Shown piece after piece: positions 6,313 to 14,436 of a stretch of 64,000 nucleotides of DNA. Within the stretch, counting starts at the first letter, position 1. Each line of letters starts with the position of its first letter. The notes under the pieces were generated by a model that was not told the DNA's origin, did no database searches, and saw only the letters and a list, made by a program, of their open reading frames with translations. The translations under genes and the position numbers were made by a program. Source of the stretch: Luteitalea sp. TBR-22 (GTDB lineage Bacteria; Acidobacteriota; Vicinamibacteria; Vicinamibacterales; Vicinamibacteraceae); the NCBI RefSeq assembly GCF_016865485.1, contig NZ_AP024452.1, forward strand, positions 1,944,501 to 2,008,500. Direction: 5' to 3'.

Positions 6313-6774
6313 ATGCGCTGGCCATTTTCAAAAAGCGACCGGAAGCTGGAGATCCCTCCGATCGAAACGCAGCAATGGACGGTCGCGCAAGCAAACGACG
6401 GAGGCCAGCCTCTACTCGTGCGCATCAACGAGAGCGTGCGGCGGCTTGCAGGACATCCAGGGCTTCCGATCAAGCTGGGCTTCGCGATACCGCTCAATCA
6501 ACCTCGCGAAGGCGGGCTCCCTGATGCTCACGAGAATGAGCAGCTCGGTGCCATCGAAGACCTCCTCGTGGCGCGGGTCTTGCGATCTGGCCCGGGTGTG
6601 TTCGCGCTCGCCCTCACCAACGGGGTGATGAAGGAATACGTCTTCTACGTCGCGAGCGGGCTGGATATAGCAGCCCTACACGCGGAGGTGCAGCAGCGAG
6701 TATCAAGCCATGAGGTCCAGTGCATGGCTATCGAAGACCCGACATGGGAGTCCTATCGCGACTTTTCACCGTAG
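6313..6774 (+). CDS. DUF695 domain protein
   Basis: A 153-residue soluble protein, the only gene of its cassette, starting 15 bp after the R' box. 'WTVAQANDGGQPLLVRINESVRRLAGHPGLPIKLGFAIPLNQP' is the opening of a DUF695 domain, and the C-terminal 'LALTNGVMKEYVFYVASGLDIAALHAEVQQRV...QCMAIEDPTWESYRDF' is its usual closing half. Function is unknown; DUF695 proteins are small cytosolic proteins often seen in variable regions. No signal peptide or membrane segment. Confidence 0.82.
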   Translation: MRWPFSKSDRKLEIPPIETQQWTVAQANDGGQPLLVRINESVRRLAGHPGLPIKLGFAIPLNQPREGGLPDAHENEQLGAIEDLLVARVLRSGPGVFALALTNGVMKEYVFYVASGLDIAALHAEVQQRVSSHEVQCMAIEDPTWESYRDFSP

Positions 6775-6800
6775 CGCGTGCTGCGGGCTCTGGGAGAGCT

Positions 6801-6875
6801 GCCTAACCGCCGCTTGCAGCCGACGGCGCCTGGCGGGATCCTGAGGCGCCGCGGCTGAAGCGGAGCACGTTAGGC
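6801..6875 (+). repeat. attC site 9
   Basis: R'' GCCTAAC 6801-6807, R' GTTAGGC 6869-6875; last of the well-conserved sites. Confidence 0.95.
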
Positions 6876-6909
6876 GCACCAATCGGCGCTCAATCAAGGT
6901 CACTTGCAC

Positions 6910-7116
6910 ATGGCCACATGGTTTGGGGTCTTCGTTGCCGTGTACGGCATTCCGGTTGTCATCTACCTCGCTTTCGCAATTCCAGCGCTATTGGCACTCC
7001 GCAGCCGCGCACTCGACGATACCCCGACGGCCATATGGGCGCTAACGATCGTGGCGATCCCTGTTATGGGTGCGGCAGCGTTCGCGTTCCTGGGGCCCGG
7101 CATCCGGGCACGTTAG
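6910..7116 (+). CDS. Small two-helix membrane protein (PLDc_N-like)
   Basis: A 68-residue protein from ATG 6910 (a TTG at 6904 is in frame) with two hydrophobic segments, 'VFVAVYGIPVVIYLAFAIPALLAL' (split here by position, residues 5-27) and 'AIWALTIVAIPVMGAAAFAFLG' (residues 42-63). The 'IPVMG' turn and 'LGPG' end resemble the phospholipase-D/nuclease N-terminal membrane domain; this is a weak match. The TAG stop lies in the sequence GCACGTTAGCC, which equals the 3' end of an attC, so the original end of the gene and most of its attC may have been deleted. Confidence 0.55.
   Translation: MATWFGVFVAVYGIPVVIYLAFAIPALLALRSRALDDTPTAIWALTIVAIPVMGAAAFAFLGPGIRAR
7106..7116 (+). repeat. Possible attC scar (3' end only)
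   Basis: GCACGTTAGCC is identical to the last 11 bases of attC site 5, yet the 60 bases before it code for the membrane protein and have no L''/L' arms. It is best explained as the remnant of a deleted attC. Confidence 0.4.
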
Positions 7117-7653
7117 CCGGCGCCGCGCTGCCAACATCCGCTCCTGCTGATGCCGCACGGAGACCTCCATCTGACACGGGCGCGGGATCGACGGCGGCGA
7201 GCGGCGTGCTGGGGCTGCAGCACTGCCCCGCCCGCCGTGGGAGCCCAAGAGCTTGGCGCACGTCACCGCGGGAGACTGTGAACACCGGAGAACGCCGTGC
7301 GAGGCGCTGTGAAGAGATCGCATCTGCAGGGTGGACGGTCTGAGCTGACATCTGCGTTGCGCTTCTTGTGGAGGTATCGCACGGATGCCGCCGTTGAACA
7401 GTTCTTCGCTGGCTACTTGCCAAGACGGCGGCATCGACTTGGACAGGACGAGGTCACCGTACTCGACGAGCGTGCCTCGGGCGGATAGGCTGCCCAAGCG
7501 GCGCGTGAACCAAGCCGAGGCCTGGGTCAACTCGCAGCTCGCTTCGATGGTTCATTCTCTCGTGGTGGCTGATCGCCGCGCGTGTCCTTGAGTTCTTCGC
7601 TACGGGACAACTTGCGGCGGTGGCCTCGGCAGGTAAAGCGGAGCACGTCAGGC
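7117..7653 (+). other. Cassette-derived stretch with no convincing gene; attC remnant at its end
   Basis: No frame in these 537 bp has recognisable protein features on either strand. The 3' end, GTAAAGCGGAGCACGTCAGGC (split: GTAAAGCGGAGCAC then GTCAGGC at 7647-7653), matches the last 20 bases of attC with R' mutated to GTCAGGC, while no R'' or L'' can be found upstream. This looks like one or more decayed cassettes. Confidence 0.5.
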
Positions 7654-7679
7654 CGCGAAACCCTCAGGGAGGAGGAACG

Positions 7680-8318
7680 ATGCAATTGCCCTTTTCCCGC
7701 GACGCATTTCTCGACGTGTTCGGGGCGTACAACTCGCGGCTGTGGCTGGCCGCTGCCCTGCTCTGGGTCGCTACGGCGGTCGCGCACTGGGTGTGGCTCC
7801 GTGGCGGGGTGAGCCGACGCGTGCTCTTGATCGTGCTTGCCGTCCATTGGGCATGGTCAGGCATCGCGTACCATTGGCTCTTCTTCCGGAGCATCAATCC
7901 GGCCGCCACCATCTTTGCAGCACTGTTCGTGTTGCAGGCGGTTCTGTTCGTGTGGCTGGCAGTCGCGGCCAGAGGACGCGCCACTGTGCCGACCGGCGTG
8001 CGCTGTACCGTTGGCGCCGCACTCGTCGTTTACGGTCTTCTCTATCCATTCATCGGCTTCGTCGTTGGGCTGGACTACCCGCGACTGCCGCTCTTCGCTG
8101 TCCCGTGCCCCACCACACTCGTCACAGCCGGCTTCTTGGTCGCCGCCGTCAAGGTGCCACGCTTCGTGGCGGTCGTGCCGATCCTGTGGGCTGCAGTGGG
8201 CAGTTCTGCTGCCTTCACACTGGGGATGACAGCCGATCTGGCCCTTGTCATCGCTGGCGCACTGCTCACGTTCGATCTGGTTGTACCGACAGCGTTGGGG
8301 CGAAGGGCCGCAGCCTGA
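7680..8318 (+). CDS. DUF6064 family membrane protein
   Basis: A 212-residue protein starting at ATG 7680 behind a good GGAGGA ribosome site. 'MQLPFSRDAFLDVFGAYNSRLW' is the typical DUF6064 opening, followed by six or seven hydrophobic segments ending near residue 205. It probably sits in the inner membrane; its function is unknown. The TGA stop comes from the mutated R'' box (GCCTGAC) of the following attC. The gene itself looks intact although the sites around it are degenerate. Confidence 0.8.
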   Translation: MQLPFSRDAFLDVFGAYNSRLWLAAALLWVATAVAHWVWLRGGVSRRVLLIVLAVHWAWSGIAYHWLFFRSINPAATIFAALFVLQAVLFVWLAVAARGRATVPTGVRCTVGAALVVYGLLYPFIGFVVGLDYPRLPLFAVPCPTTLVTAGFLVAAVKVPRFVAVVPILWAAVGSSAAFTLGMTADLALVIAGALLTFDLVVPTALGRRAAA

Positions 8319-8387
8319 CCGCCGCTTGCCGCCGACGGCGCCGGGCGTGATCCCGACGCGCAGCGGCCGAAGCGGAGCACGTGTGGC
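8313..8387 (+). repeat. attC site 10, degenerate
   Basis: R'' GCCTGAC 8313-8319 and R' GTGTGGC 8381-8387 no longer pair perfectly; L'' CCGCTTGCCGCCG and L' CGGCCGAAGCGG are still recognisable. Length is still 75 bp. It is probably a poor recombination substrate. Confidence 0.8.
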
Positions 8388-8429
8388 GTCCACCGCAGCC
8401 CGCCCCGCAGGACGACGCGAGAATGCGGC

Positions 8430-8800
8430 GTGGACGTGCCGAACGCCAATCGCGCCATCATCGACCGGGCGAAAGATGCGGGTGCAGATGGCGCGGGCGC
8501 AGTTGGAAGGCTACCTGTCGTCGGCCAGCCACCCGGTAGGGCGGTTCAAGGCGCGGGTGTTTGCGCGGCTTGGCTTCAGGGCCAGCGAGTGATGGCTGTT
8601 CGAGCAAGCCTTACGCGAGCAGCATCTGGCACGGGCCGCAGAGGCCGGTCGGTGGACGCCGTCGGCCAGTCGTTCACCATTCGCGCTATGCTGCGAGGAC
8701 CGACCGGAGCGCCGGCGCTCGTGACCAGCGTCTGGTTCCTCCGGGCGCTGAAGACCGTCCGGGACTCGTGACCGCCTTTGCCCCCCGACCTTACCTTCCG
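8430..8800 (+). pseudogene. Frameshifted DUF6883-like cassette gene
   Basis: Pieces of one protein are found in different frames: 'VDVPNANRAIIDRAK' from GTG 8430, then 'LEGYLSSASHPVGRFKARVFARLGFRASE' one frame on (ending in TGA 8590-8592) and 'WLFEQALREQ' just beyond that stop, then 'SFTIRAMLRGPTGAPALVTSVWFL' back in the first frame, and 'RPGLVTAF' in the third. Together they follow the DUF6883 layout (DVPNA..AIID..K, HPVGRFKARVF, G..APALVTSVW, LVTAF). At least three frame changes and one stop make it non-functional. Confidence 0.65.
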
Positions 8801-9233
8801 ATCCGCCCGGGTCTCCGAAAGAGAAGCGCTCGAGGCATTGCAGTGGCGGGCGTCCCTCAACAATCCCGGGGATCGTGAGGCTCTGCTGGCTCACCCTGAT
8901 GCGATCCACATCCCACCCGATCAACTCGCCGGTGGGCTGGTCTTCGTTGCCGAAAGCGGGGGCGCCATCGTCGGCTTTGCGGCCCTCGTGTCACGCAGCG
9001 ACGGCGACTCGGAACTCGACGCGCTCTTTGTCGAGCCGGGTCTCTGGCGTCGCGGTTACGGCAAAGCGCTGCTGCTCCATTGCGCTCAGGCGGCGCGGGA
9101 CCGCGGCTCGGCGGCACTTCACGTCGTCGGAAATCGGCATGCGGAAGCGTTTTACAGAAGCTGCGGCTTTGAGCTCGTTGGGGCCGCGGAAACCCGGTTC
9201 GGATCAGGCTTACTCATGCGCATGCGGTTGTGA
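8778..9233 (+). CDS. GNAT-family N-acetyltransferase
   Basis: A 151-residue protein. An in-frame TGA at 8769-8771 limits the start to TTG 8778 or later. It contains the GNAT core: 'IVGFAALVSRSDGDSELDALFVEPGLWRRGYGKALLLHCAQAARDRG', where R-R-G-Y-G-K is the acetyl-CoA pyrophosphate loop, then 'LHVVGNRHAEAFYRSCGFELVG'. The substrate is unknown. It lies at the distal end of the array and overlaps the broken DUF6883 gene, with no attC between them. Confidence 0.85.
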   Translation: MPPDLTFRSARVSEREALEALQWRASLNNPGDREALLAHPDAIHIPPDQLAGGLVFVAESGGAIVGFAALVSRSDGDSELDALFVEPGLWRRGYGKALLLHCAQAARDRGSAALHVVGNRHAEAFYRSCGFELVGAAETRFGSGLLMRMRL

Positions 9234-9268
9234 CGGATCATGCGGCCACCCTAGTGAGGCCCACAGCG

Positions 9269-9343
9269 GTCCGACCGCCGCTTGCCGCCGACGGCGCCGG
9301 GCGTGATGATGAGGCGCCGCGCCTGGAGCGGAGCACGTCATTC
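9269..9343 (+). repeat. attC site 11, degenerate, last of array
   Basis: R'' GTCCGAC 9269-9275, R' GTCATTC 9337-9343; the ends no longer pair, but the inner segment from CGCCGCTTGCCGCC to GAGGCGCCGCG and GAGCGGAGCAC are clear. It marks the distal end of the cassette array. Confidence 0.8.
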
Positions 9344-9607
9344 CGACGCGCGTTCTCGAGGAGCTTCCGATGGCCCCGACGCGCTGCGAAGAGTGCGGAG
9401 CCGAGTACACGGACCCGCAAGCAGCAGGCGCTGAGCCGCTTCTACCCTGATGTGACGTGGACGGGATCCATCGAAGCCGGCGGCATGGGGCGGGGACCCC
9501 GGCACAGACTGGGACGGGATGGGGCAAGCACGAGCGCATCCAGGATGGGCGATGGATCGTGCGCCCATGACGCCTGCAGACAGAACTCCGGTTCAGGGAC
9601 AACTCGC
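9344..9607 (+). other. Gap between array end and chromosome; possible zinc-ribbon gene remnant
   Basis: No full gene. A 26-codon frame at 9370-9450 starts 'MAPTRCEECGAEY', reminiscent of the first half of small zinc-ribbon cassette proteins, then stops. It could be a last decayed cassette. Otherwise I see nothing. Confidence 0.3.
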
Positions 9608-11122
9608 ATGAAACGATACGTACTCGCTTTGCTGATCGGTCTCCTGCCCGCGGTTGCCGGCGCCCAGGCCAACCCTGCCGCGCAGGCCGCTCGCTCGTGG
9701 CGCCAGCAGCACGAGCGGGCGATCGTCGACGAGTTCGTCACCCTTCTGTCGATCCCGAACATCGCGCGCGATCGCGAGGACATCCAGCGTAACGCGGAGG
9801 CCATCGCAGCCATGATGGCGAAACGGGGGCTGGCGCCGAAACTGGTGTCGGTCCCCGGGGGCAATCCGATTGTGTTCGGTGAGATTCGCACGCCGGGCGC
9901 CACTCGAACACTCGCGTTCTACGCGCACTACGACGGTCAACCGCTCGACGCCAAGGAATGGGCCTCACCGCCGTTCGTGCCAACGCTGCGCGACAAGCCG
10001 ACGGAAGACGGCGGGCAGGTGATCCCGCTGCCACCGGTTGGCGCGACGTTCGACCCCGAGTGGCGGCTGTACGCTCGCGGGGCGGCCGACGACAAGGCGC
10101 CAGTCATCGCCCTCATGACCGCCGTCGACGCCATCCGTGCCGCCGGCATGACGTTCAGGGCAAACATCAAATTTGCGTTCGAAGGGGAGGAAGAGGCCGG
10201 ATCGGTGAACCTCGAACGAACGCTGGCAGCCAACAAGGACCTCTTTGCGGCAGATCTCTGGCTGATGTGCGATGCGCCGCTCTATCAGACGCGGCAGCAA
10301 TCGATCATCTTCGGCGCGCGTGGCGTGACACAGGTCGACATCACCGTCTATGGACCGCGTGCCGAGCTGCACAGCGGCCATTACGGCAACTGGGCGCCGA
10401 ACCCGGCCATGTCGCTCGCGCGGCTGCTGACGTCCATGAAGGACGACAAGGGCCGCGTCCTCGTTGAGGGCTTCTACGACGACGTCGAACCGCTCGGGCC
10501 GGTGGAGAAGCGGGCGCTCGCCGAGGCACCGGCGATCGGCACGGATCTGATGCGTCAGTTCTGGCTCGGTTCAACCGACGGCGGTCCGCTGACGCTCAAC
10601 GAGCTGATCACGGTCCCGTCACTCAACATCCGGGGGATGACCAGCTCGCGCACCGGCGCGCAGGCCTCGAACGTGATCCCGGCCTCGGCGACGGTGAGCA
10701 TCGACATCCGGATGGTGAAGGGCATGGACGGCCGCAAGACCGGACAACAGATCACCGATCACATCCGCACGCAGGGCTTCTTCGTCGTCGACCGCGAGCC
10801 GACGGCCGACGAGCGCCGCGCGCACCCGAAGGTGGCCAAGGTGGTCGTCGTTCGAACCGGCGCCGGCTCGCGTACGCCGATGGACCTGCCGATCTCCCAG
10901 GAAGTCATCCGGACGGTCGAAAGCGTCCGCGGCCGCGCCGTCAAGCTACCAACGATGGGCGGGGGCCTTCCGCTCGCGCAGGTGGAACGGCCTCTCGGGA
11001 CCCGGACGATCGTGATTCCCATGGGGAATCATGACAACAATCAGCACAGCTCTGATGAGAACCTGAGGATCCAGAACCTCTGGGACGGAATCGAACTGAT
11101 GGCGGCCCTTCTGACGATGTAA
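9608..11122 (+). CDS. M20-family metallopeptidase, secreted
   Basis: A 504-residue protein with a signal peptide (MKRYVLALLIGLLPAVAGAQA) and the M20 dizinc pattern: 'AFYAHYDGQPLD' (His near 107), 'ARGAADDKAP' (Asp near 160), 'FEGEEEAGS' (catalytic Glu near 193), 'CDAPLY' (Asp near 221), the dimerisation-domain His in 'ELHSGHYGN' and the last ligand in 'MGNHDNNQHSSDEN' (about 480). It most resembles the dipeptidase/carnosinase-like branch that cleaves small peptides, here probably in the periplasm. The frame is open from upstream, but ATG 9608 gives the signal peptide. It is the first clear chromosomal gene after the integron array. Confidence 0.92.
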   Translation: MKRYVLALLIGLLPAVAGAQANPAAQAARSWRQQHERAIVDEFVTLLSIPNIARDREDIQRNAEAIAAMMAKRGLAPKLVSVPGGNPIVFGEIRTPGATRTLAFYAHYDGQPLDAKEWASPPFVPTLRDKPTEDGGQVIPLPPVGATFDPEWRLYARGAADDKAPVIALMTAVDAIRAAGMTFRANIKFAFEGEEEAGSVNLERTLAANKDLFAADLWLMCDAPLYQTRQQSIIFGARGVTQVDITVYGPRAELHSGHYGNWAPNPAMSLARLLTSMKDDKGRVLVEGFYDDVEPLGPVEKRALAEAPAIGTDLMRQFWLGSTDGGPLTLNELITVPSLNIRGMTSSRTGAQASNVIPASATVSIDIRMVKGMDGRKTGQQITDHIRTQGFFVVDREPTADERRAHPKVAKVVVVRTGAGSRTPMDLPISQEVIRTVESVRGRAVKLPTMGGGLPLAQVERPLGTRTIVIPMGNHDNNQHSSDENLRIQNLWDGIELMAALLTM

Positions 11123-11309
11123 GGGGCCGGGTGCGAGCCCTCGGACCGATCGCTGTCCGAGCAAGCGCTGGACCGGACGCCCGCGATTCGGTGAGGGCGC
11201 GGCCGCTGGTGAACGCAGGCGTTCGATTGTCAAGAGCGCATGACGGTGCGCTGGCGCATGTTGGGGATGGTGCGGGAAGACAGCTTCAGCGAATCACGGG
11301 AAGGCGCGC

Positions 11310-11693
11310 ATGGAGAGATCGATTGAAGTCCTTGCCATCATTCTGTTCGGGGTCATTGGTCTCTCGCACATTGTGCAACCCAGGGCCTGGGTGGACTTCT
11401 TCATCCTCTTGCGAGGCAAGGGGGAAGCCGGCGTCTTCGTGGACGGGCTCGTGAATCTGCCATTTGCAGGCGCTATCATCGCCTTTCACAACATATGGTC
11501 CGGAATACCCGTCGTGTTGACGCTGGTGGGCTGGGGCCTTCTCGTCAAGAGCCTGATTCGCTTCTGCGCACCGAAACTGGGGTTGAGGATGATGGCGCGG
11601 GTGTCCGTGGAACGGTCCTGGGAGTTCCAGGTGGCTGGCGCCGGCCTCGTGGCCCTTGCGGGCCTCCTTGGCTACGGGATCTACGCTGGCTGA
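11310..11693 (+). CDS. Hypothetical membrane protein
   Basis: A 127-residue protein with hydrophobic segments near residues 5-22, 50-75 and 105-126. 'GLSHIVQPRAWVDFFILLRGKGEAGVFVDGLVNLPFAGAIIAFHN' suggests a conserved unknown family of small membrane proteins. GGGAAGG lies just before ATG 11310. No partner gene is evident. Confidence 0.7.
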   Translation: MERSIEVLAIILFGVIGLSHIVQPRAWVDFFILLRGKGEAGVFVDGLVNLPFAGAIIAFHNIWSGIPVVLTLVGWGLLVKSLIRFCAPKLGLRMMARVSVERSWEFQVAGAGLVALAGLLGYGIYAG

Positions 11694-11803
11694 GCGTCAC
11701 ACCAGAGCTAAGCGAAGGCCGCCGGTAGCGTGTATCGCAACGCCGCCGAACACCGAATGGAGCCGTCGGCTTGCCGTAGGGCGGCATGAAGCAAGGGAGG
11801 AAC

Positions 11804-13174
11804 ATGTCCTGGTGGCGTCGATTGCTCGGTCAGGACACCGGCGACGTCGATCCGCGCGTGCCCATTCGATTCGACGCCGGCGGATGGACGCCGAACCGCC
11901 GTGCAACGGGCGCGCGTGAATGGACCGACGCACTCGGCAACGTCCTGCGGCTGGAGATCGAAACGGAACCCGCACCGTACCTGGCGGCCGCGACAGATCT
12001 GTCGGCGCTTCGCGAATGGTGCCGGCGAAACGCCGCTCAGCGAGATGGCGGGATCGTGTCTGTCGATGTGGTGGAGGTCGATGGCCGTCAGGCGCTCCAG
12101 ATCATCGAAAAGTTCGAGCGCCGGCCCACCTACGACTACGAAGGCACCCTCATCGTGCCTCTGCGCGACCGACACTGCCGATTCGTCGTGCGTGCCCGCG
12201 AGCAGGGCAGGACCGGCATGCGAGAAGCGGTGATCACGGGCCATCTCGTGTCATCGGGGGAGCTCGACCTCTCAAGCATGCTCGCCGCCGGGAGCGCCAG
12301 GGACGGGGCACCGATTCCCGGCTGGTTCTCGGATCCGTACGATCCTGCCTACGAGGGGCGAACGCTCCGATCCCTTGCTGATGATCCGCGCGTCGATGGA
12401 CTGTTCCCCGATCATCCGCTGTCTCAGGTCCGAATGGCGCTCGTCAAGCTGCGTGCCTCGATCGAGTTCGACGATGTCGACGAGACGGAGCGGGGTCCGA
12501 CGCTGACGTTCGCCTCGGCCGGAGAGGAGCGCCGATCCGGCCGCGAGATGTCTGCCGTGGCTGTCGGCACGCTACTCCTCCAAGGGGGCCGCGTCGTGGA
12601 CGCGCAGACGATACTCGAGGAGTCCTTGAAGCGCCACGTCCCGAACGCAGGCGGTGAGCCCGCTCGCGTAGCCATGGAGTGGCAGCTCCTTGGCCTGGCG
12701 CACGAGCTGCAGGGGCACCTTGACCAGGCGGAGGCGGCCTTCGAGGCGTCCGCCACGGGATTCGCGGCCTCGCTTGGCGAGCGACATCTCCGCACCGCGC
12801 AAGCCATCAACAGTCGTGCGCGCATCCTGATTTCGCGCAAGGATGCCGACGCGGCCGAACCGCTGTTTCGATTCAGCCTCGAGGTGTTCGAGTCAGGACC
12901 GGCCGAGACGAGCGATGCCGCGGTGGCGTGGAACGGCCTCGGGCTCGTCCACATCGCCCGTGAGCAGTACGAAGAGGCAGTCGGCTGCTTCGAACGCGCC
13001 GTCGACATCTTCGAGCGGGCGAACGGGCCGGCCTTTCCGGACACGGCGACGGCGTTGCGCAACATGGCCCTGGCGTGGAAACGTTTGGGAGACCTGGAAC
13101 GCATGGCTGAGGCGTGGCAACGTGCGGAGGATGTGGAGAGAGCGGCACAACGCCGGCGCCCCGGGATTGGCTGA
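11804..13174 (+). CDS. TPR-repeat protein
   Basis: A 456-residue protein. ATG 11804 is chosen because GGGAGG lies directly upstream; ATG 11786 is in frame without such a site. The first ~200 residues form an alpha/beta region ('VPIRFDAGGWTPNRRATGAREWTD...'). From about residue 235 at least four tetratricopeptide repeats follow, e.g. 'EWQLLGLAHELQGHLDQAEAAFEAS', 'AVAWNGLGLVHIAREQYEEAVGCFERAVDIFE' and 'TALRNMALAWKRLGDLERMAEAWQRAE' (quoted as separate repeats). It is probably cytosolic and a protein-interaction scaffold; the partner is unknown. Confidence 0.85.
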   Translation: MSWWRRLLGQDTGDVDPRVPIRFDAGGWTPNRRATGAREWTDALGNVLRLEIETEPAPYLAAATDLSALREWCRRNAAQRDGGIVSVDVVEVDGRQALQIIEKFERRPTYDYEGTLIVPLRDRHCRFVVRAREQGRTGMREAVITGHLVSSGELDLSSMLAAGSARDGAPIPGWFSDPYDPAYEGRTLRSLADDPRVDGLFPDHPLSQVRMALVKLRASIEFDDVDETERGPTLTFASAGEERRSGREMSAVAVGTLLLQGGRVVDAQTILEESLKRHVPNAGGEPARVAMEWQLLGLAHELQGHLDQAEAAFEASATGFAASLGERHLRTAQAINSRARILISRKDADAAEPLFRFSLEVFESGPAETSDAAVAWNGLGLVHIAREQYEEAVGCFERAVDIFERANGPAFPDTATALRNMALAWKRLGDLERMAEAWQRAEDVERAAQRRRPGIG

Positions 13175-13244
13175 AGTGGGCTTGGAACTGGAGCTGACGG
13201 GGAACGCCTCCAGCGTCATTCCATGCGGCCGGGTGGAGCACGAG

Positions 13245-14287
13245 ATGGACCCTTCGCGAAGGGCATTTGTGGCGGCAGTCGTGAGCGTGCTCGCGTGGCC
13301 TGAGGACGGGATGAAGGCCGAGAGTGGTGATGGCCCGGCGGCGCCCAGGAACTTCATCTTCTTCGGACGCGAGCGGCAGCGAATCTCGGAGCGCGCCTTC
13401 CTCGAGCACCCGCACATCGTCGGAGCCCAGCTCAAGTACACGTGGCGTGAACTCGAGCCCGAGCGGGATCGGTACCAAGTCCAACCGTTGCTCGACGACC
13501 TCGCGTTCCTCGAGGCGCGCGGCAAGCGGCTCTTCGTGCAACTGCAGGACGTGTTGTTCTCCGAGGAGCCAGTGGTCCCCGACTACCTTCGCACGGACCC
13601 GGCCTTCGGGGGCGGTGCCGCGCGCAAGTACGAGTACGAAGGAGACGACGAGTCCGGGGCCCGCTTCGACGGCTGGGTGGCGCGACGATGGGACCCGGCC
13701 GTGCGCGCGCGCTTCATCAGGCTGCTCGAGGTGCTCGGCACGAAAGTCGATGGACGGATCGAAGGCGTGAACCTCGCCGAGACGTCCGTGGGCTTCGGCG
13801 AGAGCGGGAAACTCCATCCCAGGGGATTCACCTACGAGAACTATGTCGAAGGCGTCAAGGCCACCATGACGGGGGCGCGCCGTGCGTTTCCGCGCTCGTG
13901 CGTGATCCAGTATGCCAACTTCATGCCGGGGGAGTGGCTCCCCTGGACGGACCGCGGCTATCTCCGAGCAGTCTACGCCTGGGCTGATCGCATCGGGGTG
14001 GGCGTCGGCGGGCCCGATCTGCTTCCGTACCGCAAGGGTCAGCAGAACCATAGCTACCCGCTCATCGCGGCACGGGGGCGCCACACTCCGGCCGGGGTCG
14101 CTGTGCAGGATGGCAATCTCGGGGGATCAATCCCGCCACGGGGAAACGCGTGACAGTGGCGGAGCTGTACGCCTTCGCGACGGCACGGCTGCGGCTGGAC
14201 TACATCTTCTGGGGCACGGAGGAGCCGTACTATTCCAGGGAGATTCTTCCGTACCTGGCTGGTGTCGGTTCGAGTGATGTTCGCTGA
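13245..14287 (+). pseudogene. TIM-barrel hydrolase-like gene with a single-base frameshift
   Basis: From ATG 13245 the frame reads 302 residues and stops at 14153 after '...GNLGGSIPPRGNA'. Shifting one frame at the G5 run 14121-14125 restores a smooth continuation ('GKRVTVAELYAFATARLRLDYIFWGTEEPYYSREILPYL') to a TGA at 14285-14287, giving about 347 residues. The N-terminus has a Tat-like 'SRRAFVAAVVSVLAW' leader; the body ('GAQLKYTWRELEPERDRYQ', 'FVQLQD', 'GVNLAETSVGF', 'YANFMPGEW') resembles a glycoside-hydrolase-type barrel. One G is missing relative to the expected GGGGGG; this may be a real mutation or a sequencing error. Confidence 0.7.
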
Positions 14288-14436
14288 ATCCTGTTGCGGG
14301 CGCCGCTCATCAAGTAGAGCCAGCAGGCACCTCGCGTGGACCACATACGGCCTGACCGCCGGGTACACAGCCAACGCGCCGCGCATCGCTCACACCGTTC
14401 GGCTGATTCGGTAACGGCAAGGCGACACGGACATCC

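Larger units (their letters stand above)
1..9343 (+). mobile_element. Chromosomal integron gene-cassette array, distal part
   Basis: Eleven 75-bp attC sites in one orientation (first at 198-272, last at 9269-9343) separate short cassettes of roughly 0.5-0.7 kb, most with one or two small genes read on the + strand. The attC order R''-L''-L'-R' puts attI and the integrase gene upstream of position 1, so neither is seen here. The cassette region looks less GC-rich than the flanking chromosome. Sites from 198 to 6875 are nearly identical; those from 7100 on are degenerate or partly deleted. The array carries an IS3 insertion and several toxin-antitoxin cassettes, which are known to stabilise large sedentary integrons. 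It ends before the M20 peptidase gene at 9608. Confidence 0.92.

Noticed and set aside
7042-7530. 162-residue minus-strand frame in the decayed cassette region
   Set aside because: No start region, no motif, and composition expected by chance; overlaps the end of a plausible + strand membrane protein.
198-9343. Regularly spaced repeats as a CRISPR array
   Set aside because: Units are 75 bp imperfect palindromes separated by 430-690 bp of genes; spacing and structure fit attC, not CRISPR.
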